From: a bacterium
GTDB taxonomy: Bacteria; Bacteroidota; Ignavibacteria; Kapaibacteriales; UBA961
NCBI GenBank assembly: GCA_022844575.1
Contig: JALHLL010000222.1
Location: forward strand, 1 to 5,437
Length of the DNA stretch: 5,437 bases
Reading direction: 5' to 3'
The translations under genes and the position numbers were made by a program. Under the pieces are notes generated by a model. It worked only from the letters and a program-made list of their open reading frames with translations, ran no database searches and was not told the origin of the DNA. Positions 5,371 to 5,437 of this stretch are shown here, one piece after another. The stretch's first letter is position 1. Every line of letters starts with the position of its first letter.

Positions 5371-5437
5371 CCCTCATCTCTCCCCCGAAGACCGGCAAAT
5401 ACGTCCTGTTGACCGTCGTTTACGTCCAACACCCAAA

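Larger units (their letters stand above)
4808..5437. other. Gene-poor, GC-rich stretch with inverted repeats
   Basis: No recognisable protein family or RNA gene was found in these 630 nt on either strand. GC rises from about 30-37% in sampled stretches of the operon side to about 57-62% near the right end (34 of 60 in 5281-5340, 37 of 60 in 5341-5400). Open frames here are short, lack known motifs and overlap the repeat arms. The stretch holds a hairpin at 4822-4880, a T-tract at 4941-4947 without a good stem, a large inverted repeat pair (5016-5101 with 5284-5367), and a short GC hairpin at 5196-5211. Confidence 0.6.

Noticed and set aside
4947..5390. A 10-nt direct repeat TCCCCCGAAG at 4947-4956 and 5381-5390 as a possible target-site duplication
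   Set aside because: The repeats do not border the inverted repeat arms closely, the flanks differ, and such a C-rich 10-mer can recur by chance.
5169..5432. An 87-residue minus-strand open frame over the right repeat arm
   Set aside because: It runs antisense to the arm and has no known motif; at least three frames are open here, pointing to composition rather than coding.
5234..5437. A plus-strand frame from ATG 5234 that stays open to the window end
   Set aside because: It is an alternative frame across the GC-rich repeat arm, rich in Arg with no recognised domain; open frames of this length are expected by chance in such sequence.

Overview
The window looks like Bacteroidota DNA. Three perfect matches to the Bacteroidota -7 promoter box (TAnnTTTG) sit where promoters are expected, start codons follow A/T-rich stretches without clear Shine-Dalgarno sequences, and the tRNA gene does not encode its 3' CCA. 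No species can be named from the sequence.

Layout. (1) 1-163: a housekeeping unit consisting of a promoter, an initiator tRNA-fMet gene and a strong intrinsic terminator built on a perfect 32-nt palindrome. (2) 161-390: a second promoter directly behind the terminator, followed by a leader of about 190 nt. (3) 391-4010: four closely packed plus-strand genes with gaps of 21, 15 and 2 nt. They encode a C5-cytosine DNA methyltransferase, a GHKL ATPase of the MutL/MORC-like type, a Vsr-family nuclease, and a very acidic 153-residue protein that I do not recognise. (4) 4011-4111: a short gap with a long-stemmed inverted repeat. (5) 4112-4807: a 231-residue protein with four predicted membrane segments, function unknown. 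(6) 4808-5437: no convincing gene, a sharp rise in GC, several hairpins, and two inverted copies (86 and 84 nt, about 88% identical) of a repeat separated by 182 nt.

How it fits together. Methyltransferase plus MORC-like ATPase plus Vsr is a recognisable restriction-modification type of arrangement; Iyer, Abhiman and Aravind (2008) described MutL/MORC-like ATPases in such operons. By inference the methyltransferase marks host DNA, the ATPase acts as an ATP-driven DNA clamp or sensor, and the Vsr-like enzyme is either the cutting subunit or a repair enzyme for deaminated 5-methylcytosine. The less expected parts are the acidic fourth gene, which has no arginine and a net charge near -29, and a HEPN-like Rx4H motif near the C-terminus of the ATPase. 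The block lies next to a tRNA gene and has lower GC than the right end of the window, which suits an acquired island, but no integrase or attachment-site duplication is visible.
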